DNA of 64,000 bases. Origin: Archegozetes longisetosus (taxonomy: Eukaryota > Arthropoda > Arachnida > Sarcoptiformes > Trhypochthoniidae). The stretch spans positions 6,613,073 to 6,677,072 of the forward strand of contig JAEMBT020000004.1 in assembly GCA_018873245.2 (NCBI GenBank), read 5' to 3'. The notes beneath the pieces are model-generated. The model was given only the letters and a program-made list of their open reading frames with translations, did not search any database and was not told the DNA's origin. Below, one piece after another: positions 36,725 through 49,354 of this stretch (position 1 is its first letter; each line of letters starts with the position of its first letter). A program made the position numbers and the translations under genes.

Positions 36725-38421
36725 ATCGATGTTTTCAACTTAGTAATAGACGAAAGAGAATACAGTCAAATGTGATAAGAGTCTCAAATGAAGGCATTTA
36801 ATCGTAGAAACAAATGATTGAACCGTTTTCATATTTGCTGTGACTAAATATTATTCAATGTATAACTAATGTAACGTCCGTTTTGCCAAATGTTCAGTTT
36901 ATATGATTTTTAATAATTTGTTTGGTTAATAAGTGTGTTATAAGACTTATGAAACTTGTTGCATTTATTGCTGCAGTTAACTTAGGGGTGCATTAATATA
37001 CCGGTCATTTGTTCAATTTATTTTCCCATATCTTTCTAAATTTAGGCTTAAAATGCAACTGCATTTTGCCCACTTGTTAGTTTATTATATGTTGTCTTCT
37101 CTTTACTTAGTCTATTAAATCTTTTCAAGCTTTTATAGATTTCGAATTTTAAAGTTTTAAGTTTTAAAATGTTTTTTCTATTTACTTTAAAATATTGCTT
37201 ATTTTAGAATTAGTTTTTATCTCTAGACAAATGAATGATAAAATGACAAAAACTGCGAAATACCAATATTTAATTATAATGAAACGTGAATCAATGAATC
37301 ATACTTTGATTTATCAGAAACACATCTTTTATATGGAAATCATTTGAATTCATTTATTTAGATTTGAATCATTGCTCTCATAGTGCCTTTTTATATGAAT
37401 TTTTAACATTTGAATGTTTGTTTTGAATTGTGTGCATTAGATTTGATTTAACAAGTGGGCGAATGACCAAATAATGTTGTTTGTATTCTAATAAATAAAT
37501 GTAAAAACTTGGCATTTTGCAAATAGCTGTTAAAACATGTCTACACAAGATACGATGTCACTCTATATCGGTTAAATAAATATATAACTATGTAAAATTT
37601 GTCATTAAGAGTGCTTTATATAAGAAATAAGAATAGCAAATAAAAAATTTATTAAGTATATAATAGCTAATACAGACTAGCGAGCAACTAGCGCCAATCA
37701 ATTTCTAATAATTTTCCTCTTTCCATATTTCTCCAAACTTTGTCCACATACCTTTTCTAGTCTTTCGGAAAGAAACATGCGTAAAATTATCGAGAAAATT
37801 TACAGAAATATTCTTTATAGAAGGTTAATTCATACACAGTTGATTAGATGTTTTACATTAAGCAGCGGGCGGACTGTTAGCCAACGTATTCCTCTCATTG
37901 GCATAATATATATACTTGTATAAATAAAGATAATGAAAACACTATTTTGTGACAACCTTAACAACCTGTTGAGCATAAATGTCCAGTTAAGCTATATGCT
38001 CAGCTAAAATCGATACAAATTTTTATTAGTGCATTTATTATAGCTTTAAGCCAACTTTATTGGAGTTAACTCTGAAGTTGTTAAGAGCAAAAGTTGTTGG
38101 AACGAGTTACAATACGCTAGTCACTCAAAGTCTGATCCTAACTTCAAGTCAAGGAAGGGTGGGGAACATGTGTAGTTCGACCAAACTATTTTTTAATTTA
38201 AGTCTGTTTCCGTTATATCAATAGATGTTAAGTTAAAAACTAATGGCACTCGACGACCAATTAGTTATTTCACAGTAAGTTTTAAGTTGGTGATACTAAT
38301 AGTTTTATGACTCGATTACTGAACCAAAGGTTCAGTGAATATGTTGTAAATTTTATTTTAACAAGTGTTAGCAAGTTTTGTGCATAAAATAAACTCGTGA
38401 TTGAAACTTGATAATTAAATA
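36725..38421. other. Intergenic region between transporter and Nanchung-like gene
   Basis: About 1.7 kb, AT-rich. It holds the transporter 3' UTR (several AATAAA-like strings near 37490-37580) and the upstream region of the next gene. No other gene or repeat recognised. Confidence 0.35.
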
Positions 38422-41400
38422 ATGGGTAATGTTCATAGTGATGTAACGGCTGGAGTCAAAAAACAAGCTATCTCCAAACAAAAGATTTATTCGCTCATCG
38501 ATGTGAAAAAAGGTGGTCTTTTAGTGGATATGATGCGAAATGCTATAAGAAAAAGAGACTTTACGGGGGTATGAATTCATCTCTGTTACATTTTCTCATT
38601 AATCATTGTTATGTTCAATTTCTCTAATCTAACTTCCCAACGCTGTAATGCTTTTCATTTAAAGCATCATTTTTTAAAGTGGTTTTAATTGACAACTGTA
38701 ATGTGTGTGTATTTATCTAAGCTTGTTGTTAGCTTTAAATTTAACAGAATCTAAATCTATGCTATAACTTGAACTACTTCAAAGATTAAACATCGCAACC
38801 GAAAGACTTGGTTTCGATTATTGTTTTGAGGATATTTTAGATTCTTTTCAAGTAAAAAGTAGAGCTAACTTTGAAACAGCTTCACTTATCTTCTATTTAA
38901 TCTTTGAACCCCATTTTGAAAGTTTTTGAGAACTTTAACACTCAGTCCTTGATCGTGTTGGAAAAATATATAATTGAATTTAATTGCATAATTCAAACCT
39001 ATAGTTTATCGAATAAAGTTTTGCAGTACCACTACAGTGCATTTTATAAAACGTTTGTTTCAAGCCCTTTAAACATTTAAAGATAATTTAGACAACGTTG
39101 AGCATTTATTTTCGGCAAATTCTATCAAAATTGGGAGAAATTCAGATTAAAAATCTTAAATCTATTGAAACTAATGTTCATTTAATTATAAGTAGATGAG
39201 AAAGATTTTGTTTGACTTGTAGGCAATATGTGAGACCCTTTGTGATTGAACTACTTAAAACAAAGCCTTGTCTAACTTAACCTAATAAAATCCGTTTACA
39301 TCTTAGAACATTTCTAAACGTTTCGAAATGTTTTAAAATAACAGTTAAAAGACTTTGGTCAATTTTGAGTAATACTATACTATGTTTAAGACGTTTACTA
39401 GCGTTTAGGAATTGGTTCGCGACGTAAATTCAAATTTGTCTTTAATCAGCCCTTTATTATAAAAATTGAAGTCAAAAACTCGATACAATTTTCCAAATGT
39501 ATTTTTATAACTCAATTAGTAAAATTAACCATGAACAATTATGTACAGTCGATCATTTTAAAATGACGTTTAATAACGAAATATAATGCGTTGTTAGGAA
39601 AACATTTTTACCTTGCCATACAGTAACGATTCACAAAATATGAGATTCAAATCTTAAACATTTTAGGCAAAAGGCAATTATAATCAAAGCTGAGGTTGAA
39701 ATTGATATGCATGGCATGAAGAATGATATGGCTTAGCTGCTTTTCTTTTAGCTATACATCATTTTAATGTTGCAAACTGTGTTTAAAGGTTGACAATCAA
39801 ATATATGAAATCGTAAAACCATTCCTATATAATGGAGGCGAAGGAAAAAAGGTTCCGCTTTCCAAATTGATTCTCCTTCGAAATAAAGAGAGACCTCCAG
39901 ATAAGAGACTGATTTCAAGTTATAAAAGATCACTCGACAATGAAGAAGTTGAAGAGGAAGAAGAAGAATATAAGCTGAGCATAAGATGGAGAATCGCTAA
40001 CTTTTTCAGGAGACTGAAACCAAATGGATTCAGGCGTAGAAGTAATGACAAAAGTAGTGATGAATAATAAAAGATATAGATTTTTATTAGCAGATATATT
40101 GCCGACTCTCGAGTGTCAATATCGGGAAGTTTGTTGGAGTATAAGCGAAAGAGGATCTGTCGGAGAAACAGCTTTGCACTTATGCTTTGTATGAAAATGA
40201 GTAAAATGTAGCATAACGTAGCATCAGATTAACGTCATTATTATGTTCTATAAATAATAGTTATTGTTTATCTCCTATCCATTAATCTTATACTACGATC
40301 GCAATCAATTCATTATACATAAGAGAATATTGAACAAGAATAATTGTTTCATCTGACATATTAAGCTTTATAATTTGTCTGTTTTGACAGCTCGTATCGA
40401 CACCTATTCATATGGAATTAGCACGACGTCTCGTACGAATTTTTCCTAAACTAGTTAATGGTATCGAATTAAATTTAAATTATGTTCTAATACTTCAATA
40501 AGATTTTATATGAAATTTTGTTTTCAACTATAAACATTACTTATTGAATCTTTTCTTTGTGTCGTTAAGATATTTACTTGGGTGATGAATATTATGGTAA
40601 GATTAAACTGTTTGGTTAACTTGTTTTGTGTTAACTTTTCAATATGACAAAGTTTATAAATACGATCTTATCTGAAGCTTTCGAAGTATATCAATTATCA
40701 AAACTATAAACTTATAAGATTTGAAAGATATGAATGTTCAAATTTTAGAAGCATCATGATCAAATTGATATAATTTGAAAAAAATCATGCATTACAGGTG
40801 AAGGAGCGCTTCATATGGCAGTAGTGAACGAAGATCCATCAATGGTCAAGTTCTTGTTGAATAATGGCGCAGACGTGAACGCTCGCTGTATTGGTAAGTT
40901 TTTCTGTGCTGATGATCAAAAAGAGACACGTGAAGACGTATTAGAACACGAATGGTATCGAGTGAAGCCAGAAACCAATTATCAAGGGTATAATTATTAA
41001 TATCGAGGGTATTCAAGTAATAAATAAAATTAATGATCGCACTTCAGTCATGTCTATTGGGGCGAGTATTCGTTGTCATTTGCTGCCTGCCTTGAGCTCG
41101 AAGATTGCTATAGAATATTGTACGCAAAAGGTGCCAACCCTGATAATGAAGATACTAATGGTAATACAGTTCTTCACATGACTGTCATTTCAAATAAAAT
41201 TGTAAGAATAACAAAGCTACATTTGTTACTTATCAGTTACCAAAGTGATCGCGTTACATTGAACATAGTAGCAATAGTTATTGCGTTAGACAGTGTGCTA
41301 TCGCACTAATAGAATAATTTTAGGTTATACAGTATGCCCTTCTGTCTTCTAAGTTAAGCTAAAACAGTGAAAGCTCGCAATATTACAATATTTGAATCAC

Positions 41401-44400
41401 ATGTCAAATAATTACTCGTCGATTCAAAATTTGATACATACGAACTTTAATAATGAAATTGAGTGTAATACAATTAGTGTAAAAAGTAGCAGTTGAACAC
41501 TTTATAGCATATGTTGAAAATGTTGTCCATTATTTTCTAAACAAAGTTTTTTCTATTAAATTGTCCAGTCAATTTTTGCTCAACTTGAGCACAACAATAA
41601 TTAGTTAATTGAATAAGTTTTATAAATGAAAACTGTCTATTATTGTAAACATCATTTTTGATGTGACTAACCGCGTTTTTATACAAAACATGATTGCGGA
41701 ACAATCTTTTATCCGATTTATTTCAAACTTTATTCATAAGTTACATTCATAATGGGTAAAATTAGAGAAAAATTGCACTCGATATATTCATTTAGAGGTA
41801 AAAGAAATACTATAATAGTGTTTACCATGCATATACAGTGTATCTCGTTATCTTCTAAATGAATATATTAAGTGCAATTTTCCTTTCATATTACACACCT
41901 ATCAGATGAAGCGGTTGAATAAAGTCTGAAATAGGTCAACGAGAAGGTTGTTTCGCAATAATCATGTTTTGTTTAAAAACACTTTAGCATCAAAAAACAC
42001 GTTTACAGTAAGAGGCAGTTTATGGTTATAAAACTAATTATTATTGTGATCGAGAAAATAATTTCTCTGTTAAGGGTTTCAGACAATATGATTAAAAGAG
42101 TAAAACTTAGTTTAGCAAACAATTCACATTTTCAACAATGTTATAAAGTATTGATTGCCACTTCTAAGTACTAATTCTATAACATTAAATTTGATGATTA
42201 AAAGTTTATCTGAAAATGTAAGATTTTCAATAGATGAATAATTGATTTGACATGTGATTAAATTATTCTAACATAAAAAGCTTTAACTGCTTTATTGAGG
42301 CTCAGAGCTAACGGGAATGCTGTAGCGTTAGAATGTAAGTCAAACTATGACCAAGCAATTTTATCCTATGCCTAGAGTGCTACGCATGCCATACTCTTAC
42401 CTAACCCAACTTAATTAAATGTAGCACTAATGCTACTAATTTAGATTCAATTAAGTTAGGTTAGTTAATGTGAATGGTGCGCATAGCGCACTAGGCGTAG
42501 GGCAACATTATCAAAGTAACGACATCACTTATTTATGTCCAAACTCTACATGCGCCATAGACTCAACTATAACCTTATTCTAAATAAACTAGAATTAATA
42601 AATCATTCATTTGTCACTCCATCAAATCTATATCTTCAAGCACTTTGGAAATAGATTTGTATAGTCTTTTTATGAATTAATCAACTGTCATAACTGACAT
42701 CTTCATTAAGAGAAAGTTAGGAAGCGTAAACTGAGAAGAAAGCAGACCAACATTAAGAATAGTTATGTTTTGAATCTTGAAATTCTCGATTTTCAAATCA
42801 AGTAAAGACTCAAAATATGTAATCAACTTAATCGAGATTCTTTCTAACCTTCAATTTTTCTTATGAAACTTGACTTTCAAGCATGAATTTAGGATCAGTT
42901 TTGATATTAATCAGCCTTGCTTTCGAAACTAGTAATAAAATTGAATAAAATGAAATACTCTGTATCAAACAAATAAAATTGATTTAAAATTCATTTGTTT
43001 TGATCATAAAATAACATAAGGTTCAGTATCGGAGCTGTATCTAAGGAAAATGTTTTTATCTTACAGGACATGTTCAATCTTGCGTATGAACTTGGAGCTA
43101 ATCTTCAGTAAGTTTAGATCAAGTTTGACACTAGTATAAATTTTTATTCTATTCAAATGTTTTTACTTTAACACAACGAATGAAATTTCGATAGAATGAA
43201 ACTTTTATCCAATATTTATCTTTAAAATGTTGGTTATTTGGTTATTAATGAAAAGTAAATCTAATTATCTGATGGTTAAAAGCCGAGCGATTAGTCAAAG
43301 ATAAATTCGTGATTTTTTTAATATATAGCATCAAAAATAGACAAGGATTAACGCCACTATCACTATCGGCCAGACTTACACGCATTGAAGTAATCGACTT
43401 ATACATCAGTAATTAATTGCTTATTAGCTTAATTGCATTTTTCTTTAAATCAATAGATGTTTTTTCACATATTAAAACTTCAGAGAGAGGTCTACTGGCA
43501 GTTTTGCGAACAAGCCTTTGCAGCATATCCTCTCGAAGAGATTGATTCGATTGATGTCCATTCCGGTCAAATCATGACTACTAATGCATTGAGCGTTGTG
43601 GCCTTTGGCGTGAGTTCTTTAGATAAGTTTTAGAAAACTTTCAAACTTTCAAACTTTCAAACTTGCAATTTTGAGACTTAGGCTTAATTTTATATAATTA
43701 CACACCAGTTTAATTATCTCAATAATTGATCTAATGGAAGAAAGTTTGATTTATAATTGAAGCTCAAAAAGCAAGTGTCATTTCATTCTACTATAGAATT
43801 TGACTTTGATTCTACTTTTGAAACTCTGACTAATAACAAGCTTTTATGCAAAACAGGACGAATTGGGACATTTGGATATGTTTGAAGGTTTATTAGTTGA
43901 AATATTACAGGCAAAATGGAATACCTTTATTAGAAAAAAGTATTGTGAACTTTGTTGGGCGAATTCAATTAATTTAAGTTTATACCAATAAATTGTATCA
44001 TTCTACCGACAGATTCTACCAACAAATAGCACTGTATGGAATATATTTCGTGATCACATTTTTCGCCTTCATTCTAAGACCAGCACCACCTGCGATGCCA
44101 CCCAATAAAATTCAATGCGTTGATAATACAAGTAAAGCTCATTTAAAGATCTGAAGACCATAAATGTTTCAAATTTTCGTATAGCTTATTCAAAAGAAAC
44201 TTTTATTTGGCTTCTTATTTTAGTTTAAATTCAAATAATAATCAGAGCTGATCATAGTCTTTAAAGCTCTCCAAACTTTTACTTAATCTAATAAGAAATT
44301 GCGATCATTCTGTTCGAAAGGTTTGTCAAATAGTCAACATTTGAATAGCGTTTGCGTTACTATAAATTGGTGCAAACCATCACAACAAACAATCAATAAT

Positions 44401-46189
44401 AGCTTGACAATGAAAATTGATTTGAAACCGTTGCAAAAAGCCTTGTCAAAAGTTAATGAAACTCGAAATAACACGATTTTCAAACCAGATAAATCAAATG
44501 AAAGAGATAAACTGTTTGATCAGTGCTATTTACTTCAGTTTAATACACCATTGAATCGAGTAATTATAGCCTTAGTTCATTTTTTCTGACACTTTTCACA
44601 ATAAGTTTCTTAAATAATTGAATGCTAATCAACCTTTATGTAGATAAGACGTCCGTTTGAGATAATGAGTGCAATCGGTTCGTTCATATATTTAATATCT
44701 GCCTGGAAAGAAGTCAAGAGTCTTTCGTGGACAATATTCTTCGATACTTTGGTATGAATTATACTTTTTCTTCATTAATAGTGATCATAATATGAACTTC
44801 TATTGAAGGCTTCAAATTGAACATAAGTACCGATAATATTTAATGTAGTTACTTTTCTCTTTGAAAGACTAAAGTTCCAGGAAGAATAATGTTCCTCATT
44901 TCTTGTATCCTAATAAATGTTTCGGTCCCATTGAGATTTCTTTGCCTGCCTCAATATGAAGACAGAATCGTTACCTTGGCTATGTTTTTGACTCCAATGA
45001 ATCTTTTATTCTTTTGCAGGTAACAAATTAATACATTTTCATATTAGACAGATTTTTTAAGTAAAGATGAGTTCAAATTAAATTATTCAAGTTAAAACCA
45101 TTAATCGTTGAAAGTGTAAACTAGGTGAAAAATTTTAGTTATTCAACTTTTACAGAAATGGCTAGCAAACAATTCGATACATATCCAATTGTCACATTTT
45201 GAATTTTTCTTGCAGAGGATTTAAATCAGTGGGGCCTTTTGTTGTGATGATATACAAAATGATAATATCAGATTTGTTGTGCTTTGTTATTATTTATATG
45301 ATTTTCGTCCTCGGATTTGCTGAAGGTATTCTTTTTGTTTTTCAATCTCGTTATTTATCATGATTACCAAGCACTTGAACACTTTATGAAAACTTTACTA
45401 AACTTTCATTTGTTCACTCTTAAACTTTTATAATCGATCGTTCTATTAATTTTCATATTTGACAGCATTTTTTGTCATATTTCGCTCACATCGGGGCAAT
45501 GGAACCAATTATTTTGCTGGTGTTGTCGATAGTGTAATGTCTATGTTTTTGATGTCATTGAATGAGTTCGTAGACATTTATGCGGAATTTGACAAAACAG
45601 ATCATCCATTTCTAGCAAAGGTTACTATTATTTTGAAATTACCAAAAATTCGATTATATAAAAATCTATTTATATAATTTTCCTAAACTCAAAACGGTCT
45701 TTTGAATCTCTAGATTTATTTGAACTCATTTTTTACTTATATTTTTCAGCTATTGTTCATATTTTACATGATATTAGTATCTATTTTACTCGTAAATATG
45801 TTGATTGCAATGATGGGTAAAACATACCAAGACATCGCATCGCGACCTAATGAATGGTTGCGTCAGGTCCCATAATTTAAAAGCCATTATGATTCATAAA
45901 TCTAAAGTTTTTTTCTAAATAGTGGGCACGCATTATATTAGTTGTAGAGCGAGGCGTTCCACCGAAACAAAGACTGGCTTTTCAGAAAAAATACAGTCAA
46001 CTAAGAGGAAGACGGGTTTTTATTAAAACATGGGAAACAACTGTAAAGTATTGAGAAAATATTTCAATTCATCAAAATTGAAATAATAAATATATTATTT
46101 AGGAAAGCGATAGAGATGATATCGAAAAAATTAAAAAATTGAAGAAAGCAAACCATAAAATGAGAAACAGACAAAATAAATTCAAATGA
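38422..46189 (+). CDS. nan: Nanchung-like TRPV channel
   Basis: TRPV subunit of arthropod chordotonal (hearing, proprioception) neurons, acting with Inactive in cilia. Twenty exons: 38422-38568, 39789-40041, 40094-40188, 40391-40460, 40570-40596, 40798-40987, 41048-41201, 43067-43107, 43329-43408, 43488-43609, 43857-43939, 44013-44131, 44321-44559, 44644-44751, 44868-45019, 45216-45325, 45466-45620, 45750-45866, 45923-46042 and 46103-46189. They total 822 residues, close to fly Nan. Blocks include '[14 protein letters not shown]', [15 protein letters not shown], '[20 protein letters not shown]', '[20 protein letters not shown]' and '[12 protein letters not shown]' (ankyrin repeats), then six spans, a pore loop '[14 protein letters not shown]' and '[18 protein letters not shown]'. 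Least certain are the exon 2/3 border, a 52-bp intron near 40042-40093 needed to avoid a stop, and the exon 9/10 border near 43408/43488. A second start is not evident. Confidence 0.9.
41328..42324. mobile_element. ~1-kb palindromic fold-back element in a Nanchung intron
   Basis: The unit opens TACAGTATGCCC and closes GGGAATGCTGTA. Its two halves are diverged inverted copies over almost the whole length: CACATGTCAAAT at 41399 faces ATTTGACATGTG at about 42246; TTGAAAATGTTG at 41515 faces CATTTTCAACAA near 42128; ACAATAATTAGTT at 41593 faces AACTAATTATTATTGT near 42033. The arms (about 470 bp each) meet near 41,820, where ATATATTCATTTAGA faces CTAAATGAATATAT. TA-flanked TACAG ends suggest a Tc1/mariner-derived fold-back or large MITE. 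There is no transposase frame. RNA from either strand could form a very long hairpin. Confidence 0.7.
42363..42560. repeat. Fold-back repeat, copy 2
   Basis: Palindrome with arms of about 60 bp: CCTAGAGTGCTACGCATGCC and TTACCTAACCCAACTTAATT on the left face AATTAAGTTAGGTTAGTTAA and GGTGCGCATAGCGCACTAGG on the right, with a small inner hairpin GTAGCACTAATGCTAC. The right flank resembles the repeat at 22,345-22,560. It lies 40 bp beyond the 1-kb palindrome, in the same Nanchung intron. Confidence 0.6.
43635..43664 (+). repeat. Short tandem repeat (CTTTCAAA)n
   Basis: About three to four units of ACTTTCAA in a Nanchung intron. Simple slippage repeat. Confidence 0.7.
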
Positions 46190-46220
46190 ATATGGCCTAA
46201 CACTGGTTGCTATTCTTTAG

Positions 46221-47630
46221 TCAACTTTTGAGTTTCTTTTCTTCCTCAAGTTCTTCTTTAACTACCTCAGAAATAGAGTCATCAGAATCTGATTCATTTA
46301 ATCCATCAGAAGGTTTATCATAGAAGACGCGGACAAAACCGCATCTCAAATCACCCCAACGACATCGATCGGATCTAATTTGAAAATACAGTAAAATTAG
46401 ATCGAAAAAAGACCAACTCATTAGAAGACATACTGATGCCAACTGATCCTCTCATTGATCACAGGATTGGCACCATCGATAATCATTCGAATCAATACAT
46501 TGGCGATATTGATGGCGTCGTCATAACCACAATGCTTTCTTCCTTGAAATTCCATTCCCAGATGTGCTAACATTTGGTCCAAAGACAACTATTTATGATT
46601 AGATATTAAATAAAACTTCTAGTAAAAAATGATTTATTTATAACTAACATGTTGCGTTTTGTAATGACTAGAAAACATTTTACGGATATTTATCCATCGC
46701 TTTGCATAAGAAGGAAATGAAATGCCATATAGTTTGCACTAAAATTAGATTTGCATTTAGTACAGAATCATATGCAATCAACTTGTAATCGAAAACAAGC
46801 TTACAGCAGAGGCGAAGAAGTGGCTCATATCCCAAGGACTTTAGTGAAAACAGATGTATATGAGAAATATTTATTTAAATACTTTTAAAAATAAGTTTTA
46901 TTACCCATCGGTTGCTAAGGCAAATGAAGTGATATTTTTCTTTTTGATAAAGTTATGAAACCAATTCTCAAACTTGTCCAAAACATCGGGAAATTGATTA
47001 GCGTTATCAACAACTGACTGAGAAATTCCAGTCAAATTCATACAAAATTGTGACAATTTTTCGTTTGACTTCGGTTTTACAAATTGATGAAAGGATGAAA
47101 CCTTATAATCAAGAAGAAAAAATCATTTAAATAGTATTTAGTAAACTATTGAAGACTAATTGAAAATACAATCTGTTTTTGTTTGACATCAAGCATAAGA
47201 GCAGGAAATTCGATGATTTCTTGAGCCAATTGGTTGTTTTGTTGTTCATGACAAGTAGCCTCAAAGTCGATAATGCAGATGACATCATAATAATAAATGG
47301 TGTTCTTCTTAAATGCTTTAGACATGGCTTCGTTCTTATAGTGATGTTTTAGACGCTTTTTACACGATTCCATTGAACCACTAGTGGTCATACAAGTGAT
47401 TAAATCAGTTGAGATATATATTGAAGCAATTTATGATAAATTAGTAAAATATCGATATCTTGCGAGACAAACCTAACTTCCAGATCTAATTTACTTAATT
47501 GAGTTCTCAGTTCATCTATTGTCATATGATTTATAGCTCCATTTAATTTGGATAACTTCTTGAATATCGGGTGGCTTCTATCAATTGAGTCATTATTTTG
47601 ACTCTTACTATCGTCTAGTAGTTTATTCAT
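46221..47630 (-). CDS. ERI1: ERI1 / 3'hExo 3'-5' exoribonuclease
   Basis: DEDDh-family exonuclease that trims histone mRNA 3' ends and 5.8S rRNA and degrades small interfering RNA. Exons 47473-47630, 47170-47380, 46905-47101, 46805-46838, 46649-46738, 46434-46588 and 46221-46374 join to 332 residues (human 349). The N-terminus contains the SAP motif used in stem-loop binding ('MTIDELRTQLSKLDLEV', then SGSMESCKKRLKHHYK). The nuclease domain shows DFEATC (catalytic Asp, Glu), QEIIEFPALML, LTGISQSVVDNA, TDGPWDMSHFF (second Asp) and HCGYDDAINIANVLIRM (His and Asp). All four acidic residues and the His are present, so the enzyme should be active. Its C-terminal tail is acidic. The start codon faces ABHD4/5 352 bp away, and the stop is 31 bp from the end of the Nanchung frame on the other strand. 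Confidence 0.95.
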
Positions 47631-47982
47631 ATTATCACTAAACTGTTAGTTTATACAATACTAAATATTTAAACAATTGTTTATAATATTTGGAACGTAT
47701 TAGGCTTTGAAAACGTGTTATTCAAATGCTTAATGTTTTGGTTGATTGTTAGCGCGCTTTTCATTTGTTTATAAAGGTAGAATCATGCGTACTACTATTG
47801 CTGCTATGTTTTCATTCATAAGTCATTCACGTGTTTAATAACATTTGGCGTATCTTTCCACTTTATCAACAAATATCTCATTAAAAACTATTGAAAACTA
47901 TGGCAAATAATTGAAACCGTATTGATTCAAATTAGTCTTAATTGATATATTAATTACTGGTTTAGTCACCATTGATTCAACG
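47631..47982. promoter_or_regulatory. Bidirectional upstream region of ERI1 and ABHD4/5
   Basis: Only 352 bp separate the two outward-facing start codons, so both genes are probably driven from this interval. AT-rich; no confident core motif. Confidence 0.5.
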
Positions 47983-49017
47983 ATGAGGTGGTGCCCGGCA
48001 TCTGATCAAGAGTTAAGTGAATGCGAAAAAAGTATATTATCTTATTTTAAAAGGGATCATCAAATATTTTTCGTTCAGTTTAAATCGTCAGATAACCAAT
48101 TAATAAAAGTTCGGACTTTAGTTCTATTGAGCGATAACAATGAAAATGATGACGGAGCTACTCCTTTAGTACTTTTGCATGGATTGGGTTCAGGTTTATG
48201 TCTTTGGAGTCTTAATATCGAATCATTAGCTAATCAGAGGACTGTTTATGCCATTGATTTGATCGGATTTGGCAGAAGTTCCAGAATTAAGTTTAGTTCT
48301 AATAATGAAGAAATCGTTAAACAATATATTGATAGCATTAATGAGTGGCGAAAACAAGTCAAAATCAATGAATTCATTCTTTTGGGACACAGTTTTGGCG
48401 CGTTCCTAGCTATCAATTACGCATTAGTTTATTCTGAATTTGTCAAACATTTAATATTGAGCGATGGCTGGGGTCTGACTCAACCAAACCACTCTTCAAT
48501 CCCTTCTAGTCCTTACGATTATTTTCCGCTTTGGGGCAAATTGTTATCTTTTATCTTAGGAAAATTGACACCTTTTGCAATACTTAGAATCAGTGGTCCA
48601 TTCGGTCCACTATTGGTTCGTAAATTTCTTCCTCGGATGCCATCAAAGTTTTCATCAGTAGTGAAAGAAAAAGGACTAATAGTGAAATATGTCTACCTGT
48701 GTAACGCTCAGACTCCGAGTGGAGAAATTGCGTTTCAAAGACTCGGTTGCGCACCACTCTATCTGTTTGCTAAAAATCCTATTCTAAGCAAAATGGCTCA
48801 AATTGACCATAGAATCGGAATCGACTTAATATTTGGCTCGAGATCAGTTCTTGATAGAAGAGTTGGAAAACAAGTTGAACTAATACGAGAAAAATCTTAC
48901 GTTGAGAGTCATCTGATTATGAACGCAGGACACAATATACATATTGATTGTCCGCAACAATTCAATGATTTGGTTAATCATATTTGTAAACGTGTCGATA
49001 AATCTTCTGTTAGTTAA
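47983..49017 (+). CDS. ABHD4/ABHD5-type alpha/beta hydrolase
   Basis: Intronless 344-residue member of the ABHD4/ABHD5 (CGI-58) family. Seen: oxyanion segment LVLLHGLGSGLCLW (about 63-76), 'IDLIGFGRSSR', nucleophile elbow LGHSFGAFLA with Ser137, 'GPFGPLLVRKFLPR', YVYLCNAQTPSGEIAF, 'LIFGSRSVLDRR' carrying the likely acid, and AGHNIHID near the end with catalytic His317 inside an HxxxxD motif. ABHD5 has Asn in place of the nucleophile and only coactivates ATGL. ABHD4 has Ser and hydrolyses N-acyl phosphatidylethanolamine and lyso-forms. The Ser here points to an active ABHD4-like enzyme, though invertebrate members often predate the split. Start is the first ATG of the frame; an N-terminal extension upstream is not visible. 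Likely cytosolic or membrane-associated. Confidence 0.9.
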   Translation: MRWCPASDQELSECEKSILSYFKRDHQIFFVQFKSSDNQLIKVRTLVLLSDNNENDDGATPLVLLHGLGSGLCLWSLNIESLANQRTVYAIDLIGFGRSSRIKFSSNNEEIVKQYIDSINEWRKQVKINEFILLGHSFGAFLAINYALVYSEFVKHLILSDGWGLTQPNHSSIPSSPYDYFPLWGKLLSFILGKLTPFAILRISGPFGPLLVRKFLPRMPSKFSSVVKEKGLIVKYVYLCNAQTPSGEIAFQRLGCAPLYLFAKNPILSKMAQIDHRIGIDLIFGSRSVLDRRVGKQVELIREKSYVESHLIMNAGHNIHIDCPQQFNDLVNHICKRVDKSSVS

Positions 49018-49354
49018 TCAAATTGTTTGTAGTCAATTGCAATTGATTAGTTTAATATTTATAAATCTTTGATAAGACATCACGCATTTAAATGAGAGCT
49101 TTGGTCAGTTTACCTGGTCTATAACGAGTTGATGAACTGTTAGTAATTAGAAGTCTTTGAATATGGGATCAAATAAATATACATTTTGAACAAAATAGTT
49201 ATTGATTCAATTCATTTCTTTAATTCTAAACTTGAATTCAGTTTCGATTGCAATTAATATTTTATTGGGGTTCAGTCACAATTGGTTAACAAGATAATAT
49301 ATTCGAGGTACAGATCACAAGTTTTATTTAAAAGTTGCTAAACTAATTGATATA
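49018..49354. other. Gap between ABHD4/5 and HECTD2 (tail to tail)
   Basis: 337 bp containing the 3' ends of two converging genes. AATAAATATAC near 49171 is a plausible poly(A) signal for ABHD4/5. Nothing else seen. Confidence 0.4.

Noticed and set aside
44296..44320. Nanchung exon 13 starting at 44296
   Set aside because: In the phase left by the preceding exon this frame hits a stop; the acceptor at 44319-44320 keeps the long frame open.
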